Origin: Unio delphinus
Lineage: Eukaryota; Mollusca; Bivalvia; Unionida; Unionidae
DNA: 64,000 bases
Reading direction: 5' to 3'
Assembly (NCBI GenBank): GCA_029339505.1
Contig: JAQISU010000169.1
Location: 7,904,677 to 7,968,676, forward strand
Shown here: one piece after another, positions 24,801 to 33,068 of the stretch
How the letters are laid out: every line of letters starts with the position of its first letter
How positions within the stretch are numbered: position 1 is the first letter of the stretch
The notes under the pieces: generated by a model
What the model was told of the DNA's origin: nothing
The model's database searches: none
What the model saw: the letters and a program-made list of their open reading frames with translations, nothing else
Program-made: the position numbers and the translations under genes

Positions 24801-25258
24801 CAAAATTCCAAAGACTTTTAAGTTGGAATTTATCATTACTGCAAAGCATGTCATAATAGTCTTTTTGCAAAAGTAATGTCAAATTGTTTTTTTAAAAAAG
24901 GGAGGAGGTGTATGTTTTTTTTTCTTCTTCTGAACAAGGGACTTTGAAATTCTTTTTTTTAAAAAATAATTGAAATTGTCTAATTTCATTTCAGGTACCA
25001 GATTATTATGATATCATTGAAAAACCCATGGATTTCTCTACCATCCGTAACAAGATTAACAAATTTCAATACAATGATCCTGAGGAACTTGAGGCAGATG
25101 TGAGACAGATTTTCCAAAATTGCATAGAGTACAACAAACGCTCAACGGTAGAATTCAAATGTGGGACAAATTTAAGCAAATTGTTGGATAAGAGGTTGAA
25201 AGAGGTTACAAGTCTGGATTCTTCAGCACCACCCAGCAAGCGAGCAAGAACAAAATGA
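754..25258 (+). CDS. BAZ1A: BAZ1A/ACF1-like chromatin remodelling subunit, 3' part (11 exons)
   Basis: Exons 754-861, 1516-1606, 6422-7504, 9701-9807, 11983-12110, 15736-15989, 19445-19590, 19784-20007, 21346-21528, 24188-24333 and 24995-25258 join with matching phases into 910 residues. Seen in order: a charged Glu/Arg/Lys coil (about 1-115), a WHIM2-like motif PLGHDR...RRYW (119-130), an Asn/Ser/Thr-rich stretch (192-256), a WHIM3/WSD-like segment (303-348), PHD finger 1 (558-602), an acidic run, PHD finger 2 (659-700), a basic/serine linker and a bromodomain (about 799-898). This is the BAZ1A architecture; the family partners the ISWI ATPase (SMARCA5) in ACF and CHRAC, spacing nucleosomes and reading histone tails. 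The N-terminal WAC and DDT parts are outside the window. Two PHD fingers resemble insect Acf1, whereas vertebrate BAZ1A has one. BAZ1B is less likely because the linker and bromodomain read as BAZ1A. Confidence 0.93.
862..1515. other. BAZ1A intron, nothing recognised
   Basis: AT-rich intron of 654 bases with a gtaatc donor and ttttcag acceptor. I see no coding signal, RNA gene or clear repeat. Confidence 0.6.
1516..1606 (+). CDS. BAZ1A: BAZ1A exon b, ending in a GC donor
   Basis: Acceptor ttttcag at 1515. The frame continues from exon a (AG + G) and ends at phase 0 with codons for EEIQ. The exon is followed by gcaagt, not gt, so this would be a GC-AG intron with an otherwise perfect CAG|GCAAGT donor. 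It encodes a Ser/Asp-rich linker. The join to the next exon at 6422 is in phase. Confidence 0.75.
1770..2055 (+). repeat. Dispersed repeat family C (snippet tccaatatggctgcc)
   Basis: Carries the family signature: ttttcactaaaaga(t/c), then ggccctaaatgaaaat, then tgacatcc and tatggctgcc-like strings, in units of roughly 130-150 bases. Other copies lie at about 3855-4190, 16670-17125, 18075-18490, 30040-30360 and 33915-34000, and inverted at 59690-60040. No protein is recognisable; origin unknown. Confidence 0.5.
2056..3831. mobile_element. DNA-transposon-like element, copy 1
   Basis: The left end reads GGTTTCCCATGCTT and the right end reads the complement of GGTTCCCATGC, giving short inverted termini. 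Large parts match 23107-24137 in another intron of the same gene, for example aattacaagaagacaagttg and ggtttgaaaggaaacaaa. This copy carries extra sequence at about 2180-2440 and 2520-2820. No transposase recognised and no clear target duplication, so the superfamily is unknown. Confidence 0.55.
3855..4190 (+). repeat. Dispersed repeat family C
   Basis: Copy with ttttcactgaaagacttctt, atatccaatatggcttcc and agcagccatctt, and a second unit starting about 4080. It lies just after the inverted-repeat element ending at 3831. Confidence 0.5.
5344..5427. repeat. 21-base tandem repeat, about 4 copies
   Basis: A unit of the form aaacatatcatatgtattgtg is repeated three times nearly perfectly, with a fourth shortened copy. 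Each unit contains the palindrome catatg. Confidence 0.85.
6422..7504 (+). CDS. BAZ1A: BAZ1A large exon c: WHIM region
   Basis: 361 codons with phase 0 at both ends; acceptor tttatctcag, donor AAG|gtatta. It starts with an acidic/charged helix, followed by the WHIM2-like motif PLGHDRIYRRYWIF, which in the ISWI-partner family lies against the DDT/WHIM fold that contacts the ATPase and linker DNA. A 65-residue Asn/Ser/Thr-rich insert follows (about 6797-6991). Then comes THQWAYFATEEEIEKLIE with a GFRE and LLEQKDR tail, the WHIM3/WSD signature. The reading frame is open upstream to 6338, but the in-frame ATG at 6338 is intronic and need not be used. Confidence 0.9.
7505..9700. other. BAZ1A intron with one SINE
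   Basis: The only clear element is the SINE at 9111-9345. A poly-C run lies near 8287-8300. The rest (7505-9110 and 9346-9700) is AT-rich with no gene signal. Confidence 0.6.
9111..9345 (-). mobile_element. SINE family B, copy 1
   Basis: On the - strand this reads from a degraded tRNA-like head (near 9345) through gagtctcagattcagcc to a tail complementary to tttgtttttatggtttaac. It matches the copies at 33069-33288, 49835-50093 and 63826-64000. All four point the same way. Head promoter boxes are eroded here. Confidence 0.7.
9701..9807 (+). CDS. BAZ1A: BAZ1A exon d
   Basis: Acceptor ttgctaatag, donor gtaagg at 9808. It enters at phase 0, leaves at phase 2 and encodes VFDRAKWRSAIEDGNYDP and onward. 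With the end of exon c it forms the run GFLGAIKVFDR-KWR, which resembles the segment after the WHIM region of vertebrate BAZ1A. Confidence 0.85.
9808..11982. other. BAZ1A intron with a hAT-type MITE
   Basis: Contains the 462-bp element at 10917-11378. The remainder (9808-10908 and 11387-11982) shows no gene, RNA or recognised repeat. Confidence 0.6.
10917..11378. mobile_element. hAT-type MITE with 8-bp target duplication
   Basis: Flanked by the perfect 8-bp direct repeat CTGTCTAG (10909-10916 and 11379-11386). Ends TAGTGTTGTT and, in complement, TAGTGATGGG form inverted termini of hAT style, and hAT transposases make 8-bp duplications. Internally, sub-terminal repeats around aatcgat(c/g)atcagttggtt occur near both ends. 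No ORF, so non-autonomous. Confidence 0.8.
11983..12110 (+). CDS. BAZ1A: BAZ1A exon e
   Basis: Acceptor catcttgcag, donor gtaagt at 12111. Phase 2 in, phase 1 out. It encodes an acidic stretch and then a helix ending ISRGLDPKYLIPPL, matching the 'QIEQG-E-RFL-APL' type segment that precedes PHD1 in BAZ1A. It joins in phase either to 15736 or to the optional exon at 15582. Confidence 0.88.
14180..15110 (-). pseudogene. LINE (RTE-like) ORF, degraded 3' end
   Basis: On the - strand, 15094-14885 encodes RQGVDDPPSISIEDFELQ then LKFMYFGSVIT, the stretch after the RT catalytic core in many invertebrate LINEs (FELEVV--F-YLGS-I). Further on come LIPKDLLYGEL (near 14640) and, near the end, KCNKCDRNCHSHI, a remnant of the C-terminal zinc motif C-KC-RDCHSRIGL-SH. 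Several frameshifts and stops. The antisense + strand ORF at 14721-15107 is a shadow. Confidence 0.7.
15582..15650 (+). CDS. Possible 69-base cassette exon of BAZ1A
   Basis: A long pyrimidine tract and tag acceptor precede 15582, and gtaata follows 15650. The interval is 69 bases (23 codons), open in the gene's frame, and enters and leaves in phase 1, so it can be included or skipped without breaking the protein. It encodes DNKDMYHRLEKDQDG and then a hydrophobic LITILFLI tail, odd for a nuclear linker. The core protein alignment works without it, so it is either an alternative exon or chance. Confidence 0.3.
15736..15989 (+). CDS. BAZ1A: BAZ1A exon f: first part of PHD finger 1
   Basis: Acceptor gttttgcag, donor AAG|gtacag. 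Phase 1 in, phase 0 out. It encodes LERWEESLLQATSLSQVFL and HLSTLEKSVAWSKS, the helical lead-in to the PHD finger in BAZ1A, and then CRLC, the LLCDGCDRGHHMYC core and KPPLK. Six zinc ligands of the C4HC3 set are here; the last two are in the next exon, 3.5 kb away. Confidence 0.93.
16670..17125 (+). repeat. Dispersed repeat family C with internal duplication
   Basis: Several units with ctaaatcaaaatggtga, atggatgccatggcag and catcttgaaaatc. A 62-bp segment (agactttactta ... catattgt) is directly duplicated at 16898-17010. Confidence 0.55.
18075..18490 (+). repeat. Dispersed repeat family C
   Basis: Units with ttttcaccagaagacttctt, accctgaatgaaaatt, tgacatctggtatgg and a third unit from about 18320, ending just before the SINE at 18497. 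Confidence 0.5.
18497..18800 (+). mobile_element. SINE family A, copy 1 (decayed)
   Basis: Body strings gaggtcagtattaggactgg, gtcaggataatgtga and gacatcatgctacatg match the other family A copies. The head (gtggttacaacgcctgc ... gggtcaaatcc) has lost good box A and B sequences. Left edge approximate. Confidence 0.7.
18799..18862. repeat. CT/CA microsatellite
   Basis: A run of ct dinucleotides passes into ca dinucleotides with a short interruption (catatgca). It sits at the A-rich tail of the SINE, a common place for such runs to arise. Confidence 0.85.
19445..19590 (+). CDS. BAZ1A: BAZ1A exon g: end of PHD finger 1
   Basis: Acceptor atatttag, donor GATAG|gtacag. It begins NVPEGDWFCPAC, supplying the last two cysteines of PHD1, then a basic patch (RSPRKGRR) and a Ser/Glu-rich acidic tail. 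Phase 0 in, phase 2 out. Confidence 0.92.
19784..20007 (+). CDS. BAZ1A: BAZ1A exon h: PHD finger 2
   Basis: Acceptor tttttttccag, donor GCAG|gttaga. An 11-glutamate run leads into CAVCQKGGTLILCDNC, LSYHLAC and KWLCQIC, a complete C4HC3 PHD finger of the GG-D type. Such fingers often read unmodified histone H3 tails in other proteins; that specificity is inference here. Phase 2 in, phase 1 out. Confidence 0.92.
20008..21345. other. BAZ1A intron, nothing recognised
   Basis: AT-rich with T runs (near 20790 and 20883). No element or exon recognised. Confidence 0.6.
21346..21528 (+). CDS. BAZ1A: BAZ1A exon i: basic linker
   Basis: Acceptor ctgccacag, donor AATG|gtatgt. Phase 1 in and out. It encodes a Lys/Ser/Arg-rich linker with SDSEDEKPKLKKSSK, typical of a disordered nuclear linker that may carry a localisation signal and phosphosites. 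Confidence 0.87.
21529..24187. other. BAZ1A intron with a DNA-transposon-like copy
   Basis: The only clear element is 23107-24137, ending about 50 bases before the next exon's acceptor. 21529-23100 shows nothing recognised. Confidence 0.6.
23107..24137. mobile_element. DNA-transposon-like element, copy 2
   Basis: Shorter relative of 2056-3831. It starts GGTTCCCATAATAC and ends in the complement of GGTTCCCATGATGA. It contains an ORF-length open stretch (23334-23717) that matches no family I know and is interrupted in copy 1. Probably a decayed non-autonomous element. Confidence 0.55.
24188..24333 (+). CDS. BAZ1A: BAZ1A exon j: bromodomain first half
   Basis: Acceptor ttcattacag, donor CTT|gtaagt. 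Phase 1 in, phase 0 out. After a short linker it encodes FEEVVMELINHEDSWPFLKP: helix Z and the WPF shelf of a bromodomain, very close to the BAZ1A form (DSWPFLK). Confidence 0.93.
24334..24994. other. BAZ1A intron within the bromodomain
   Basis: Contains a small palindrome unit at about 24630-24690 (gggtctggca ... atggcagatatgggtct), otherwise AT-rich with T runs. Confidence 0.55.
24995..25258 (+). CDS. BAZ1A: BAZ1A terminal exon k: bromodomain second half and stop
   Basis: Acceptor tttcatttcag; TGA stop at 25256-25258. It encodes VPDYYDIIEKPMDF (ZA loop) and QNCIEYNKRS, in which the Asn of EYN is the conserved acetyl-lysine-contacting residue. A short basic tail PPSKRARTK ends the protein, like the vertebrate ending with AAKKSRI-type residues. 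Confidence 0.94.
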   Translation, partial: VPDYYDIIEKPMDFSTIRNKINKFQYNDPEELEADVRQIFQNCIEYNKRSTVEFKCGTNLSKLLDKRLKEVTSLDSSAPPSKRARTK

Positions 25259-25623
25259 TAACTACATATTGTGTTACTAGGTGGTCCTTTTTAAGATAAA
25301 GTTTATGTTCTTGTGGATTTTCATAATCATTTATTTGTTATTTTATTGTGGACATGGATGTGCATGTAAGTCATTTGTGTGTTTTTATACAAATAAGGGA
25401 GCATATTCGTTTCATTTGTCACACAGTTATCATTGAAAGCAATGTCTTTAAACTAATTTATCAAGAGTATATATTACCTCAAATATTTTTTTGGTTGAAA
25501 CAGTTTTGCTGTGTACTGTTTTGGTTATTGATACATGCCTTGTGTTTGTTTGTTTTTTAAATCTAATTTTGAAACTTGATGTCAATGTAAATACTTATCC
25601 AAATTTGAGATACTGTTAATAAA
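25259..25623 (+). promoter_or_regulatory. BAZ1A: BAZ1A 3' UTR with AATAAA poly(A) signal
   Basis: AT-rich sequence with no coding signal follows the stop. A canonical AATAAA lies at 25618-25623, about 360 bases past the stop, with a T-rich stretch soon after, so cleavage probably falls near 25640-25660. Start and end are taken as stop+1 and the end of the hexamer. Confidence 0.65.
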
Positions 25624-28100
25624 TTGAAATTTTTCTTTGAAAGAAGTTAACACATTTTTTCATGTGATGTTATTTCAGTCTTCAAACAGTTGTGTGGGTT
25701 TGTCTTTGCTTTGTAATAGACACAGAGGTTATAATAGGTAACTGTGTTGCTGTTAATGTCAGTACCAAATGTCACTCAAAAGACTCTTGTAAATAATCTG
25801 GCTGGAATTAGGAAAATAAAATGCATGCATCCTCACCATTGCAGGTATCTAACACAGCTTCAATTTGTAGCATTAGATAAGCACTTATGTCTGTGTCTTG
25901 GAGGTATCATGTATACTCACAAGTCATGTCCATCTGCAAACTGCACAGCCCCAGATCTGCCACCAGATAATGTGCCTGCAGTTCTGGGTCGGTGCAGCTA
26001 GTAGTATTTAGTAGAGCAAACAAGATAGACCCTGCCCTGCAGGTACATTATGCTAAGACAGATCAGAATCATTGTTGTTTACGAATGATTGTATACAGTA
26101 TATTGCTCAGTATACTTTGATGTAGAAATGCATACAGAATTCTTAAATGTGGACAGATTTTATTTGTGAACAAAGATTAAAAATATTTAATACTAGACCA
26201 ATCTTTTTAATGTGACTGTCCTCTTGACTCATTTTTGAGCATATAATGCGAGTCATATAGGCAGGGTTATAGTGACAGGGTTATAGTGACTCCTTGAAGC
26301 TTATACTAAATTGGATGAAGCGTTGAACTCTTCCCAGGCTCACAAGGCTGTATGGCATTATTATTATTTCCATGGCATCAAGCTACTGAGAGCTCAGACT
26401 TGTCCAATATTGCAATACAAGTCCATAGCTGTTAACCTCCAGGTCAAATTGTAGCCATGTAGAGTTGGGTTGACTGGAGCAATAGAAATTAAGTGCTCTG
26501 CTCAACGGTATAGCATCATTAAACACATATTTTGGGGCTCGCAACTTTCTAGTATGGTGTTGACAATGCCAGCCACCAAGTAAGACATCCTTCTTAAATA
26601 TTAAGAGACCGATTAACATTTTTTAAAAATATATAAAACTAAGATGCCATTCACCAGCTAACTATGCTTTAATTTGATTGATGGGGCATATTTTGGGATA
26701 AATAGCAACCTACTTTAGTTCCAAATAAATTATCTCATCTCCTTATGGTAATTAGATACCGTTTTGTGTGATAATTCCAAAGTGAATATACATTATATGA
26801 ATCCCAAAAGCATGGTTTTTCAGAACAATGAAAAGGACGTTTATCATATCATATACAAAATATCAGGAAAGATATAAATACCACATACTTTGGTACAGTG
26901 ATATTTTTTGTTTCTTTATGATCCAGTGGATTTGCATACTATTTACATTGAGTTGTTGTTTAATAGTTGTCACAGATACCCCACTCTGGTGCCCTTGTTT
27001 TCAAAACAATATTTTGATAACAGTATAAATTTTCCATGCTGGCTAGAGGCCTTATTTATTTTGCCAAGTTGTTTTAGCAAACTGGATGTATATTATAAAA
27101 AATAAACAGCCATTATGTTAAAGATCATTTCCAAGTGTCATGTCCCCGGGTTGCCTATTCACCTGATTTTGGTTCAAGTAGAAACTTCCAGATTACAGAA
27201 AATAACTATCGCTCAGTGGTCAGAGAAGTTAACTCATAACCAGAATGTTGCAGGTGTAAATAGACTGTACAGAAAAAATTTAATTGTAAAGAAACGAGGC
27301 AAATATTGTGAAACTGCACACTGACCAAAGTAGCATAAACGTTGAGGGTTGTGTGGATCTAGAAAATTAAGTTTCATTCCTATTGTACAAACTTGCTTCC
27401 ACTCTATTTAAATAGACACAGATACAGTGTAATTGTTTTGAAACTGGCAAAAATAAATATATATATTAAGTATATTTAGGTCAGAACTGATCCATAAAAT
27501 GTGCTACCATGTTTGTCCCATAATCAGTTCTCTGGTTTTTTCGGATATACAGGTTTCTTTCCATGCAGAATCTTTTGTCTTTAAAATTTGATTGCAACAT
27601 GATTTAAACTTTATAGATTTGCATTAATATATTTTATGCATGTTTATGGACAGCAAACAGTAAGTGGGAGGAGGGGGCAGGTGAAGTATCCAGAAAACAT
27701 GTACTTTATTTGATGTCTGAATTGAAACAAGGGGAGAAAGAAAGAAAACTCCAGTGTTGGAATTAGTACTTATGATAATGTGTTTTCCATAAAGTAAAAA
27801 TAGTTTCTATCATTATTTTGCGTAACATAATGAATGAAAAACACATTAATTGCCTAGTTTTTCACCAGGCTGAAAGGTTTAATGAGTTTATGACATTGCC
27901 ACGTGTCAATTGTCCGTCATCTGTCCTTTGCTTGGTCATCAAAAAATATTCTTGTTACTAATCAGGAAGCCTTGGTGAGGTTTATATCAGAGTGGTCCAA
28001 CTACAGGCTTGTAAAACATTAATTGTGTGGCCTGCACTTGTACAAAAAGTATTTTCTTTAATTGAAGTATAAATATTATACCACATCCATGGCTCACAAA
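25624..28100. other. Intergenic DNA after BAZ1A
   Basis: No gene recognised. A pair of foldback units lies at 25935-26080, and a short direct duplication gggttatagtgac near 26263-26290. Confidence 0.55.
25935..26080. repeat. Foldback repeat pair (CAGATCTG/GGTCTGTG family)
   Basis: First unit: tgcacagccccagatctgcc ... gcagttctgggtcggtgcag around an ataatgtg loop. Second: gaccctgccctgc ... acattatgctaagacagatc. Same layout of two units as at 315-440. Confidence 0.6.
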
Positions 28101-28149
28101 CTTTACATTTTTAGTCCATGGTGTTGAAGATATTTTACCACCCTGGTTT

Positions 28150-28660
28150 TTGTCATCTATACTGTGAGTTCTATGCATATTAATGAGCTGATCTTGCATC
28201 TGATTGATTAAGCTTACTCTTGAGGCCGTTATTCAGATCAGATTCTGATCAGAATTGGAATAAATGGTTTGATAAAAAGTGAGATCCCCAACATATTATT
28301 ATTCCTGAATTTGATCAGACTTGGGAAGCCTGCTTATGCTTTTAAGATTGGATAAGCTTGATAATGAACAAGACTTCACAATGTAAGTGAGGTAATCTTT
28401 AATCTGATTGACTGAGCTTTTATTGTATTGGAATTCTTAATTTTGATCTCACCTTGATCAATCTTGGCCTAGTATTATCAAGCCCTCAGGAATTTTAAGT
28501 AATGAGCAAGATTCATGCAAATTAAAGAGGTGATCTTACATCAGATTGGTTGAGCTTTTTACCACTCTAGTGACCATATGTCTGATAATTAGTATGGAAG
28601 TTTGTATCAAGATCTCAGATGAGTTCACATTAGAGCAAGATCTATACATATACTGATTAT
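28150..28660 (+). repeat. Dispersed repeat family E, about three units
   Basis: Units built on ggtgatcttacatcagattgg and tgagctttttaccactct recur near 28170, 28385 and 28510. Related copies are at about 57690-57960 and 59060-59240. Unknown origin; no coding signal. Confidence 0.5.
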
Positions 28661-28948
28661 CAAGGCTGGTTAGATGGTGGGAACTGAACCCGCAACCTTC
28701 TGGTCATGAGTTCATTGCCTTGACCACTGAACAACCACGGCTCCCTTGGGTGACAATCTTGATGTGGGCTAAATGGGGGAATGTACAGAGCCAGTAATCC
28801 ATAGTAACTACAGATGAACTCCCCATTTAATGCAAAGTATGAGGGTTTGAACAGTAAGTTACAAGTCACTGTCTTTTTTCCCAGAGGGTGTGAGAGATCA
28901 TGGCAGAAGGCTTGTTGTATAAATGATTTGTCCATTCTATTTTGAGAA

Positions 28949-28950
<2 letters not shown>

Positions 28951-29026
<76 letters not shown>

Positions 29027-29047
29027 CATACATACATACATACATAC
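28951..29047. repeat. TA/TACA microsatellite
   Basis: tgtg passes into a long TA run and then TACA repeats. ORFs reading YIYIYIYI on both strands are artefacts of this repeat. Confidence 0.95.
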
Positions 29048-29693
29048 AACTGACAGAAGCATGTATTAAAATCATGACACTTGTGCTTCTCTTTCCAAAA
29101 ATCTCCCACTACCAAACTTGGCAATATCACTAGTGATCTTAAAATTCTATGTTATAAATGCATTTGTATTTTCAGTATGAAAAAAAGAAAAGAAAGGGAA
29201 ACAAACTGATTTCTGAATGACTTATGGTTTTAAGATATTTTTTTCACATTATAAAGCATGTATTTTCGTTATTAAGAGTTGAAATACATGTATAATGGCA
29301 AGTCATAAATAACAGATGTAATAGACTCCTTAGGGACACGTATTGTACATAAACTTGGCCAACTAACTAACGATATACAATCAGTTATAGTCAGGTTAGT
29401 ATGTTATGATTTTGAAATAAACATGACCAATTGTTGCTATTCTTTCTCATTCTTGCTTTTTAGTTCATTTCTTTGTTAAGTAAATGACTGATTAATTAGT
29501 CACAGAACTTAAACAACTCTCGATCAACTGTTTATAATACTACCAACAAAGAAAGCTTCTTGTTTCGTTTGGGATTTTTTAAAATTGAAATTGATGAATG
29601 AGATGTTTTTTTCTCTTTACCAGACCAGATGAGCTTGTGGGATGGTCTCCTGCCTATAGTCTATTGTGCTTTTAACCATTAGCACAAATTTGT

Positions 29694-29941
29694 TAGCCCA
29701 CTCTAATGGTCTAGTTGTTAGTGCATCTGCCTTGGATGCGGGAGGTCATGGGTTTGATCCCTAGCCGAGTCATACCAAAGACAGCAGCCTTGCTTGGCAC
29801 CCAGCATTAAAAGGTTACTGTTAGGACTGGTCGGTCTGGTGTCAGAATAATGTGACTGTGTGGGACATCATGCTACATGACTGAAAATTGTTAAAGCTAT
29901 GTTAAAAGTCTAAATCACATGCACACACAAACATGCACACA
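29694..29941 (+). mobile_element. SINE family A, copy 2, with target duplication
   Basis: Flanked by perfect 11-bp direct repeats CACAAATTTGT (29683-29693 and 29942-29952). tRNA-like head with box A-like tggtctagttg and box B-like ggtttgatccc, body with ggttactgttaggactgg, and a tail rich in aca repeats. Mobilised by a LINE partner. Confidence 0.85.
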
Positions 29942-30039
29942 CACAAATTTGTGATCTTTACACATCATAAAATGCCTCACGACACTTTGCACATACATGG
30001 TCTTGTTAATTCTATTAAAAAATTATGCAGCTTGGATAT

Positions 30040-30360
30040 CCAGTCTGATGTTCAATATGGCTGGCTTGAAAATCTTGTTATTGCTGATGGTGAGTTTCAC
30101 CATGGTATCTCTTTGGGCTGTTCCATTGAAACAGACATGGAAACCAGGTGCATTTGTAAAAAATGTCAGGGTACTTTGACTGTACAGAGTTCATATTAAA
30201 ATGAAAAGAAACTTCTAAATTGCATCTGTGGATGATTATCCCACATTAAAAATGACTTCTTAAGGTCCTCTGTATATTTTACTGGAATAGCCCTTACAAT
30301 GTCTGGTCCTAAATGAAAATTGTACTGATCTGTCTCCATTATGGATTCTACGGTACTAAT
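30040..30360 (+). repeat. Dispersed repeat family C
   Basis: Contains tgatgttcaatatggctgg, cttgaaaatcttgttattgc, tggtcctaaatgaaaattg and a degraded last unit. Confidence 0.5.
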
Positions 30361-30692
30361 TCAGTTCCTATAGTAACCTATGCAAACACCATGATATTAA
30401 AAGATCAATTATAAAGTGCTTATGATCAAACCTATATAGATGCATCCTGGATGACAGCTTAATGCAGAGTAAACTATATGAGCCATGTATTTTTCTGGAT
30501 GTATGTGTTTGAAAATTTGGGCTTTCAATTCCACACCAAACAATCTGTGCTACCGTAATTTCAGCAAAAGAGTGTTCCAAATTGAAGTCTGTTAAAGGAC
30601 TGAATTTCCATCAGTAAAAAACGGGGCTTTTTTCAGTTACAACTAGGATAAGCTCTTAAAAGATTCTTTATACAAAAATATATTTTTCATTT

Positions 30693-31155
30693 GGAGCCAT
30701 CCATTTACTACGTACACAAAAATCTAGCAAAGCTTGACCCCTCCCTGTTGACATGCATACTTTTTTACATATACGCCCCACCTGCATACCCCCCACACCA
30801 TCCTTGAATTCTATAGAATGGCCTATATCTAGTTCGCGAAGAAATGATCAAGGATTAATAATATTGATGTATTAAAATGAATAGTCCACCAACGTTGAAC
30901 GTCTGGCTGCATCAAAGAAATAAGTAGCGTAAATTTAAGAAGTTTGTCTAGTGTCTGCTAAAATTCAAACAAATTGAACCCAGTCAAATGGTTATGTATT
31001 ATACAAATTATTAAGGAGGTTTAACTGCCCCCTCCTCCCCCCCCCCCCATTTCCTATGCAGATGTACATGATCAGGAGATGACCCCCACCCCATACGCAT
31101 GCATATGCATTTGGGTACACACCCCTCCATTGATATTTACTAAATGAATGGTCCC
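30693..31155. mobile_element. 463-bp MITE with imperfect terminal inverted repeats
   Basis: Begins GGAGCCATCCATTTACTA and ends in the complement of GGGACCATTCATTTAGTA. The paralogous site at about 33779 lacks it entirely, which defines both ends. The target looks like TT/TTA. No ORF; the interior has C-runs and several degenerate strings. Confidence 0.75.
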
Positions 31156-31237
31156 TTATCAATCAATCCTGGTCAGCCGAACCCATATATACTCTTATTT
31201 TATCTTCACCCATTTCCAGACTGGTTCCATTTTTCCA

Positions 31238-31562
31238 AATGACCGCTCTGGTGGCCTAGTGGTTAGAGCATCCGCCTCTGATGCAGAGGTCATGGGTTCG
31301 ATCCCCAGCTGAGTCATACCAAAGACTTACAAAATATATATAACAGCTACCTCGCTTGATGCTTTGCATTAAGAGGTTAGTATTGGTACTGGTCGACCTG
31401 GTGTCAAGATAATGTGACTGGGTGGGACATCATGCTACATGTCTGCGGCATGATGCCCAATGCTAAACATCACTATAAACTGCCACACTGCAGACATTGT
31501 AGCAATATGACTGAATATTTTTTAAAGTTATGTTAAAAAATGCAAATCACACACACTCACAC
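31238..31562 (+). mobile_element. SINE family A, copy 3, complete with Pol III boxes
   Basis: Flanked by perfect 11-bp repeats CCATTTTTCCA (31227-31237 and 31563-31573). Box A TGGCCTAGTGG (31252-31262) fits the consensus exactly; box B GGTTCGATCCC (31295-31305) has one mismatch. The tRNA-like head is followed by the shared body (gaggttagta, aatgtgactgggtggg, acatcatgctacatg) and an A-rich/CA tail. Probably transcribable by RNA polymerase III. Confidence 0.9.
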
Positions 31563-31690
31563 CCATTTTTCCATACAATTAGTACTATATCCACACTTGA
31601 TTTACTTGACAGACCTAGGAATAGTAGATACAAGTAAACAATGAACTTAGTTCTGCTTGTCACTGATTTACATTAGTGAATATTAAATTA

Positions 31691-32838
31691 CCGTATTTTC
31701 TGGCCTGTAGGTCGATACTTTTTTACTTGAAAGTCGGGGCTTCGTCTTATACTCCGAATCTACTTATATATGGATTGTGTCATTGAAAGTTTATATAAGT
31801 TACATTCGTAACTACAGGTAATAAAATGAACTACAACATGGATGTACTTTCAATTATAATAAAACAGTAAAATTACAAGCATGCTAGCATCGGTAATGCA
31901 ATTTCATGATTGCGGGTAATGTGGAATATCATACGATACCATTACTAGTGTAAAATACGAAGCCAAGATATTGACCTGGCCTTGTCTTATATTCAGAATC
32001 GACTTATATATGGATGAAGGGTGGAAAATAATAATAATAATGAGGACTTTGTATAGCGCCTAATCTTTTGAAGCTCTAAGTGCTTTACACAATCAATAAT
32101 GATATTACTACACTACAGAACAACAAATAACAAAAACAATGAAATTGGAAAACATAACAAACATGCTGAAAACATATAAGATACAAAACATCATTAGGTC
32201 GCTAAGTTTGTCCCTGCAGTTGAAACAGGCGAGTCTTAAGAGCAATCTTAAAAGGGCCCACTGTGTCTTTGTCTAATTTCAATGGGCAATTTGTTACACG
32301 TCGCCGGGCCCTGGTGTGCAAATGAACATTGTCCATATGACTTTGTTTTCACCTTGGGAACAATGAGTATACGATTATCAGAAGAAGAGCGTAAGGATCT
32401 AGCTGGTGTATACACATGGGTGAGGCTGGATAGGTATGTTGGACTGGAGTCTGTCATTGAAACATAGCACAGAGAACAAATTTTGTGTTTGATTCTGTAT
32501 CAAATTGATAGCCAATGTAGGGTACAGAGCAGTGGTGAGGTGTGCTCTGATCGAGGTACTCTAAAGATGATCCGTGCAGCTGTGTTTTTAAGTTTCTGGA
32601 GTAAACATTGTGACGAACCAGATAGAATTGAGTTACAATAGTCCAGTCTTGAAAGTACTAATGAACACACAAGTGTTTTAATGGCATCAACTGAAAGATA
32701 TTTACGAATGGAACTGATGCGTCTCAATTCAAGATATGCAGCCTTGCATATGTTCATGACATGTTGGTGCAATGTGAGTGTACACTCTTGGTGAATTTGA
32801 CTTATACTCTGCATCGACTTGTAGGCCAGAAAATACGG
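31691..32838. mobile_element. TA-flanked inverted-repeat element with a LINE inside
   Basis: Ends CCGTATTTTCTGGCCT (31691-31706) and the complement of the same string (32823-32838) are perfect inverted repeats, flanked by TA on both sides (31689-31690 and 32839-32840), as for Tc1/mariner-type insertions. Sub-terminal gtcgat ... gacttatat strings recur. The original element was far shorter; most of the length is the nested LINE at about 32029-32800. Confidence 0.85.
32029..32800 (-). pseudogene. Non-LTR retrotransposon (Jockey/CR1-like), 5'-truncated
   Basis: On the - strand, 32800-32500 encodes AYLELRRISSIRKYLSVDA, LVCSLVLSRLDYCNS and HTSPLLCTLHWLSI, the region after the RT catalytic core. 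32457-32248 encodes SSDNRILIVPKVKTKSYGQ, SFAHQGPATCNKLP, the usual C-terminal ending. One frameshift separates them. The 3' tail is an ATT repeat near 32030 preceded by tatagcgcctaat ... taagtgctttaca. Truncated 5' end, as expected for LINE insertions. Confidence 0.8.
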
Positions 32839-33068
32839 TATATCGCAAGTTCATGTACACCAAGATTTGGAAACATTTAAGTATTTGAACTTTAAGAAAA
32901 TAAAAATATTAAGATAAAGCTATCCAATATAATTTTTTTTTTTAAAAATCACTATTTATTATCAGTATTAATTTCTCTTCAGTTTAAGAATAAAATATAC
33001 TACTAGCCTTGTCATATGTAATTAATGAGTAAAAGTTCAAGTTGACCATGTACATGTGCATTTATCAT

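Larger units (their letters stand above)
30588..31590 (+). repeat. Local duplicate A, carrying two insertions
   Basis: Segments 30588-30692, 31156-31237 and 31574-31590 align in order to 33673-33880 (for example cagttacaa(c/t)taggataagctct and cttcacccatttccagactgg). The second copy lacks both the 463-bp element and the SINE found here, so it serves as an empty site for each. Confidence 0.7.

Noticed and set aside
28660..29133. Overlapping ORFs with YIYIYIYI runs on both strands
   Set aside because: They are translations of the TA/TACA microsatellite, not genes.
31238..31320. Possible true tRNA gene (perfect box A, near-perfect box B)
   Set aside because: No acceptor-stem pairing or cloverleaf end is evident, the SINE body follows directly, and it sits between target duplications.
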